The translations under genes were made by a program, and so were the position numbers. The notes beneath the pieces were generated by a model, which worked only from the letters and a program-made list of their open reading frames with translations, made no database searches and was not told the DNA's origin. Shown here one piece after another: positions 7,701 to 9,839 of a stretch of DNA of 12,462 nt (its first letter is position 1; the number at the start of each line of letters is the position of its first letter). Source of the stretch: Phoronis ovalis. Lineage: Eukaryota > Phoronida > Phoronidae. The stretch spans positions 1-12,462 of the forward strand of contig JAOXYB010044904.1 of the NCBI GenBank assembly GCA_028565635.1, given 5' to 3'.

Positions 7701-9118
7701 TTATATGTGCAACCACAATCAGTTCTGTTTAAATTCCTAAACAAGTTTAATCTTGATACACTACTTCACTAAATTTTCTAAACATAAAAGTTGTATGATT
7801 AGATATCACAGCCACCTTTGTCTGTTCCAGTCACCATCACCAAGTTCTATGGGTAGAGCAAAAACGCCAAAAATATCAGCAATAAAAATTCACTTTGAAA
7901 CACCTGACATCACAACAGTAGACAGCATTGCTAAGGCAAATGTTACAATGGCCGCTGGAAAGTGGTTTGCAAAAACAAAAGGTCAACCTTTACCAGCATT
8001 AAAAGAACCAGAGCCAGAGCCAGAGCCTGAACCAGAAGAAACGAAAGGAGAATCTGTTTTTGTACAAGTTGAACTACTACAACCAAGGGATGTTTTTGTA
8101 AGTAGAAAACGTATGATATAACATGCACAAAAATACAATGGTTAAGAACAAACTCTTATTTTTGACATTGAAAAAAAACACCTGGTTTCAGCTATATTTT
8201 TAAATTTTGCAAGACAGAAATACCATAGGTAGTGTTTACATCAGAAATGATGATGATCATAATATCAGAAAGTTCGTTCAGTTACAAGTAGCATAAATTA
8301 AGGCAGGAATAAGTACATTTGAGCTTACAAACTAACCGTCCATTGCAGGGTGTCACTGCCGATGATAGTGTCGGAATTACCTCATACTCTTTGTTTGTAA
8401 GCTAGTTTTTTGTTCTGCAAATTGTCTAAATGCAACTATATTTGTATTTAAACTGTTTTATAACTCAGTCCATGACTTATACAGCCATATTTTTTACTCT
8501 CTTTAGGGTCTGACTGCATTGCTTATGGACAATTTTGATGATACAGAAAATACTAAAGTTAGCCTAGTTAGTCGAGGTGCTGAATGTATCATGCTTAGTA
8601 AAAAATTCTTCGCACAGCATGCAACAGATAAAGTGAGACAAAATATTAAAGGACATATCCGTAGTTATCCCACAGAACAAAGTTTACAGGAGAACTTACA
8701 AATTAAAGAAGATTGGTCATACTATAAAAATCAGTTAATGACCGATACGATATCCAAAATCAAATCTTCAAGGTAATAGACATCAATGCTTTCTCTTAAG
8801 AAGGCAGACATGCACACACGTTATCATAAAGGAACTGCTAAAAGATTGAAAGTCACAATATTTTTACATTCCTCACAGTACAATCTAAATAATGTGATAC
8901 ATCAAACTGAGAAATTAATAATCTATGATTTAAACATGATATAGCCATTCTGCACAAGACTTGTTTCTTAACATTTTCTTAGGTTCAAGTCAGTGTTTCA
9001 GGAAACAGCAATCTTGTTTTTCTTTATTGTGACTCGCCCAATGTTTCTGCTATTCCTTATAATTCATGTCAAAGGGGATATACAACCACTGGCTCGGAGA
9101 CTTGAGGATATTTATTAA
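852..9118 (+). CDS. CNBD2: Cyclic nucleotide-binding domain-containing protein 2-like (CNBD2/CRIS family), 14 coding exons
   Basis: Joined exons 852-1706, 1963-2036, 2394-2532, 2840-3003, 3593-3755, 4008-4159, 4527-4604, 4783-4843, 5285-5408, 5662-5780, 6331-6561, 7831-8097, 8507-8772 and 8983-9118 give 942 residues in one frame, each intron having GT..AG ends and compatible phase. Residues 1-285 are polar and serine-rich. CNB domain 1 spans about 395-500 and has a phosphate-binding cassette FGELALLHHAKRTETVV with Glu466 and Arg475, the residues that contact the ribose and phosphate of cAMP. CNB domain 2 starts at about 537, is interrupted at 580-790, and resumes with VFGLTALL, where Leu811 replaces the cassette Glu, so it probably binds no nucleotide. 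Mouse CNBD2 (CRIS) binds cAMP and is required for flagellar bending in sperm. Human CNBD2 is about 576 residues, so this protein is much longer. The family call is firm; the N-terminal start and last exon are less so. Confidence 0.9.
1963..2036 (+). CDS. CNBD2: CNBD2-like exon 2
   Basis: Acceptor TTTTAG at 1957-1962 and donor GC|GTAAGT at 2036/2037. It encodes ARAKFVKMSRLIIVLINW and onward, residues 286-310, an amphipathic, hydrophobic helix of the kind that precedes the CNB region in this family. The last two bases, GC, are completed by T at 2394. The exon is too short to be noticed without the splice and phase match, and it has no stop in this frame. Confidence 0.82.
2037..2393 (+). other. 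CNBD2-like intron 2
   Basis: AT-rich intron from GTAAGT to ATGTAG. It contains a purine-rich patch near 2220-2245 (GGTGGTGAAGGAGGAAACC). No repeat or RNA gene seen. Confidence 0.75.
2394..2532 (+). CDS. CNBD2: CNBD2-like exon 3: acidic/basic linker
   Basis: The acceptor is AAATGTAG before 2394 and the donor GAG|GTAAAT at 2532/2533. Residues 311-356 start with an acidic stretch (GEEEDGGKKK), then MSFADFAAITSQQ, a Gly/Ser run, and FDVTEFKAKKE. The open frame extends upstream to 2323, but that part shows no coding character and phase requires entry at 2394. It is a flexible linker between the exon 2 helix and the helices before CNB domain 1. Confidence 0.82.
2533..2839 (+). other. CNBD2-like intron 3
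   Basis: AT-rich intron ending ATAATAATATTTTAG. A minus-strand open frame (2566-2781) lies wholly inside it and has no coding features. Confidence 0.75.
2840..3003 (+). CDS. CNBD2: CNBD2-like exon 4: helical region before CNB domain 1
   Basis: Acceptor ATATTTTAG before 2840, donor AC|GTAAGT at 3003/3004. Residues 357-410 read INLSKEVKEILTITPYARTP and onward to LAKVAYFQT, the helical lead-in that packs against CNB domains; the final LAKVAYFQ is the first helix of the domain. The frame has no in-frame ATG near its start, so it can only be an internal exon. Thr411 is split across the intron. Confidence 0.88.
3004..3592 (+). other. CNBD2-like intron 4
   Basis: Contains a run of 12 G at 3172-3183. 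A 62-codon frame at 3302-3490 has no match to the CNB fold and no fitting splice sites, and the protein reads continuously from exon 4 to exon 5 without it, so it is treated as intron. Confidence 0.75.
3172..3183 (+). repeat. Mononucleotide run, 12 G
   Basis: Twelve consecutive G inside intron 4, in otherwise AT-rich sequence. Such runs are length-variable and prone to sequencing error, so the exact count is uncertain. Confidence 0.9.
3593..3755 (+). CDS. CNBD2: CNBD2-like exon 5: beta-barrel of CNB domain 1
   Basis: Acceptor ATTTATAG before 3593, donor GGG|GTAAGA at 3755/3756. Residues 412-465 include RRVIIRQGHTAEHFYFILSG, the typical beta strands and Gly turn of a cyclic-nucleotide-binding barrel, and end with KRGMSFG, the start of the phosphate-binding cassette. 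The intron falls between FG and E, inside the cassette. Confidence 0.93.
4008..4159 (+). CDS. CNBD2: CNBD2-like exon 6: phosphate-binding cassette of CNB domain 1
   Basis: Acceptor TGATTTTAG before 4008, donor AG|GTGAGG at 4159/4160. Residues 466-515 begin ELALLHHAKRTETVVS, completing the cassette with Glu466 and Arg475, and continue IGRADFFKIF, the start of the C-terminal lid helices. Both key cassette residues are present, so cAMP or cGMP binding is plausible. The position after Arg is Thr-Glu rather than the Ala-Ala of PKA and EPAC. Confidence 0.93.
4160..4526 (+). other. CNBD2-like intron 6
   Basis: From GTGAGG to TTTCTAG. No repeat, RNA gene or second exon is evident; the part around 4340-4450 is somewhat less AT-rich. 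Confidence 0.72.
4527..4604 (+). CDS. CNBD2: CNBD2-like exon 7: helix linking the two CNB domains
   Basis: Acceptor TATTTCTAG before 4527, donor AA|GTAAGT at 4604/4605. After split Ser516, residues 517-541 read QLDFMKDWPIESLQEHPEMC and LLHFF. This is the usual 'x-F-x-x-W-P-x-x-x-L' lead-in of a second CNB domain. It is one of the smallest exons of the gene and is supported by phase on both sides. Confidence 0.88.
   Translation, partial: STRFYEGLAHRKFTGTSGNVSSTFF
4783..4843 (+). CDS. CNBD2: CNBD2-like exon 8: first strands of CNB domain 2
   Basis: Acceptor TTTTTACAG before 4783, donor TCA|GTGAGT at 4843/4844. Residues 542-562 read KRGIVMLKDSSHSDWIYIVKS, matching the strand-turn-strand start of a CNB domain; 'DSSHSDWIYIVKS' is typical of the CNBD2 family. 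The open frame runs on into the intron to 4993 but loses similarity there. Confidence 0.9.
4844..5284 (+). other. CNBD2-like intron 8
   Basis: From GTGAGT to TTGTATAG. Two open frames (to 4993, and 5018-5227) fall inside it but lack splice context and look like chance AT-rich frames. Confidence 0.72.
5285..5408 (+). CDS. CNBD2: CNBD2-like exon 9: CNB domain 2 strand and start of the insertion
   Basis: Acceptor TTTGTATAG before 5285, donor CAGG|GTAAGT at 5408/5409. Residues 563-603 begin GTCQVMKQLKSVK, the third barrel strand, and then become polar and uncharacteristic (HTPSQSKQDSAFKLPKLGIG). This is where the long insertion in domain 2 begins. Phase 1; the last G joins TT of the next exon to give Val604. 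Confidence 0.85.
5662..5780 (+). CDS. CNBD2: CNBD2-like exon 10: insertion within CNB domain 2
   Basis: Acceptor TTTTTACCTAG before 5662, donor AAG|GTAATA at 5780/5781. Residues 604-643 contain LPKKKMEIKTTLVIPP and end SHLTETFGLK. There is no recognised domain; the exon is supported by splice signals and by fitting phase 2 to 0 exactly between its neighbours. Confidence 0.78.
5781..6330 (+). other. CNBD2-like intron 10
   Basis: AT-rich throughout, with a good polypyrimidine tract before the acceptor (CTATCCTTTTCCAG). No structure of note seen. Confidence 0.72.
6331..6561 (+). CDS. CNBD2: CNBD2-like exon 11: insertion, basic and proline-rich
   Basis: A strong acceptor CCTTTTCCAG precedes 6331; the donor is AGG|GTAAGT at 6561/6562. 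Residues 644-720 start GQVVDHMSFLQHETIKDSLL and turn into a basic, Pro-rich stretch (ERRPRLAQIPQKPTKEPGFS, then RFNRFPPIQRAM). It has 77 codons in phase 0 on both sides, so skipping it would keep the frame. No motif of known function is seen. Confidence 0.82.
6793..7038. repeat. Cluster of GTTCCCC/GGGGAAC inverted and direct repeats
   Basis: AGTTCCCC (6793-6800) is inverted against GGGGAACT (6852-6859). CTGTTCCCTATTACC (6954-6968) is an imperfect inverted match to GGTATTATGGGGAACAG (7022-7038). GGGGAACAG occurs twice in direct orientation (7014-7022, 7030-7038). CAGCCAGCCAG lies between, at about 6996-7006. Together these look like an old, decayed foldback element. No transposase is present. 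Confidence 0.5.
7061..7440. repeat. Two interlaced inverted repeats (A-B-A'-B')
   Basis: Segment B (7102-7130, 29 bp) has an exact reverse complement at 7412-7440. Segment A (7061-7087) has a near-exact reverse complement at 7339-7368, differing by a 2-base insertion and one mismatch. The order on the + strand is A, B, A', B', so the pairings cross. Each A copy also has its own small hairpin, AGTCC-4 nt-GGACT (7074-7087 and 7339-7352). This fits two inverted copies of a short interspersed repeat, or one rearranged foldback element. Confidence 0.75.
7831..8097 (+). CDS. CNBD2: CNBD2-like exon 12: insertion with Glu-Pro repeat, return to CNB domain 2
   Basis: Acceptor TCTGTTCCAG before 7831, donor TTT|GTAAGT at 8097/8098. 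Residues 721-809: a Ser/Pro start (SPSPSSMGRAKTPK), a middle ending in GKWFAKTKGQPLP, five Glu-Pro pairs (residues 779-788), and VFVQVELLQPRDVF, which resumes the CNB fold and ends just before the cassette position. Phase 0 on both sides. The open frame on the minus strand here is a shadow of the repeat. Confidence 0.88.
8098..8506 (+). other. CNBD2-like intron 12
   Basis: It contains an 11-bp inverted match, AGCTTACAAAC at 8322-8332 against GTTTGTAAGCT at 8392-8402, enclosing about 60 bases that include CACTGCCGATGATAGTG. This may be a small foldback remnant. Otherwise AT-rich and empty. Confidence 0.6.
8507..8772 (+). CDS. CNBD2: CNBD2-like exon 13: degenerate cassette of CNB domain 2 and C-terminal helices
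   Basis: Acceptor CTCTCTTTAG before 8507, donor AG|GTAATA at 8772/8773. Residues 810-897 start GLTALLMDNFDD, the equivalent of FGELALL but with Leu811 where the cassette Glu should be and no matching Arg. SLVSRGAECIMLSKKFF follows, the last barrel strands, then charged helices (KEDWSYYKNQLMTDTISKIK). If the donor is not used, translation ends in the TAA at 8774-8776, giving an 898-residue form. Confidence 0.88.
8983..9118 (+). CDS. CNBD2: CNBD2-like exon 14: hydrophobic C-terminus and stop
   Basis: Acceptor ACATTTTCTTAG before 8983; the phase (AG+G, Arg898) matches exon 13, and the frame stays open to TAA at 9116-9118. Residues 899-942 contain a strongly hydrophobic segment at 906-927 (AILFFFIVTRPMFLLFLI), broken by Arg915-Pro916, then a charged end. 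A poly(A) signal 96 bases after the stop supports this as the terminal exon. Whether the segment is a membrane anchor or a packed helix cannot be told. Confidence 0.68.
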
Positions 9119-9236
9119 CCAACTGGTCCTTTGTTAGGAACATAATATGTACATGTATATTACCACATTTCATGAAAATATTTTTTGAATTTTTTTTAAA
9201 GATAAAAATGAACAATAAAAGCCAAAATTTGGATAA
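9119..9236 (+). other. CNBD2: Probable 3' UTR of the CNBD2-like gene
   Basis: Short stretch from the stop codon to about 17 bases after the AATAAA signal; the cleavage point is estimated, not seen. It overlaps or abuts the probable 3' UTR of PLK4 on the other strand. Confidence 0.55.
9214..9219 (+). terminator. Poly(A) signal AATAAA for the CNBD2-like gene
   Basis: Canonical AATAAA 96 bases after the stop. A GT/T-rich stretch (TTTTAGAGAGGTTTATTT) lies downstream, as expected for a cleavage element. Confidence 0.65.
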
Positions 9237-9239
9237 GTT

Positions 9240-9733
9240 TTAGAGAGGTTTATTTATGACTGGTTTGTGGTACACAAGACAATGAGTAAGCTAAAATGGA
9301 CTGATCAATAAATAATATGTAAAACAACTATATACACTAAAAATTAACATGTCGGGTATAATACATAATTTGTACTTAATTTTTACAATTCAGTCTAAAA
9401 TTATAACAAGATAGGTCTACTTCAGCAATAAGAAGAGTCCATTTTAATTTTCTCAGGAGTTAATGCAGTACATCGCTAAATACATCGATAATAAATCCAA
9501 AAAATATCATAAATATTTTATCGCACATAACAAAACAAACTGGAGATTTATCATTTCAAATTATCCTTATCCTTTACATGTCAAGTACTGAATACTGATT
9601 GCTATATTTATTTTTATCATTCCAGTGGTCTTAGGTAAGTTATATTACTCCTGATCACAAGAAGTTACACTAAAACTGATTTTTATATTTGAATATACAA
9701 AGCATGCTTGTTTAAGTACATATCACAACTGAT
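9240..9733 (-). other. PLK4: Probable 3' UTR of PLK4
   Basis: AT-rich sequence between the PLK4 stop and the candidate poly(A) signal at 9249-9254. It shows no open frame with coding features on either strand. If the signal at 9607-9612 is used instead, the UTR is only about 140 bases. Confidence 0.5.
9249..9254 (-). terminator. Candidate poly(A) signal AATAAA for PLK4
   Basis: TTTATT on + reads AATAAA on -, 480 bases after the PLK4 stop. Cleavage would fall near 9220-9240, inside the other gene's 3' end. A second candidate lies closer to the stop at 9607-9612; the sequence does not show which is used. Confidence 0.45.
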
Positions 9734-9839
9734 TTATTTAATCAGCTGTGTCCCTTCTTTCGCCAATTTCTCAACAACCACAGGTAGTTTCTCAAGCTTT
9801 TCTTTAACATGTGTAGGCAGGCGATCATTTTGGCCATAT
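9734..9839 (-). CDS. PLK4: PLK4 last coding exon: end of polo box 3 and stop
   Basis: Acceptor TTTTACTTTATAG above 9839. After the split Arg it reads YGQNDRLPTHVKEKLEKLP and ends VVVEKLAKEGTQLIK and TAA. The YGxNxxLPxxxKxKL pattern is the final strand and helix of PB3 in PLK4 proteins. The tail after it is short, as in human PLK4, but Lys-rich and unlike it in sequence. Confidence 0.94.

Larger units (their letters stand above)
6562..7830 (+). other. CNBD2-like intron 11, the longest, carrying repeats
   Basis: A 1,269-base intron, two to five times longer than most others in the gene. Its middle (6793-7440) holds GGGGAAC/GTTCCCC repeats and interlaced inverted repeats, described separately, which suggests insertion of mobile DNA. 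No exon with conserved coding sequence is seen inside it. Confidence 0.75.

Noticed and set aside
7943-8128. Minus-strand frame rich in Leu/Ala/Val opposite exon 12
   Set aside because: Shadow of the Glu-Pro repeat and surrounding coding exon on the + strand.
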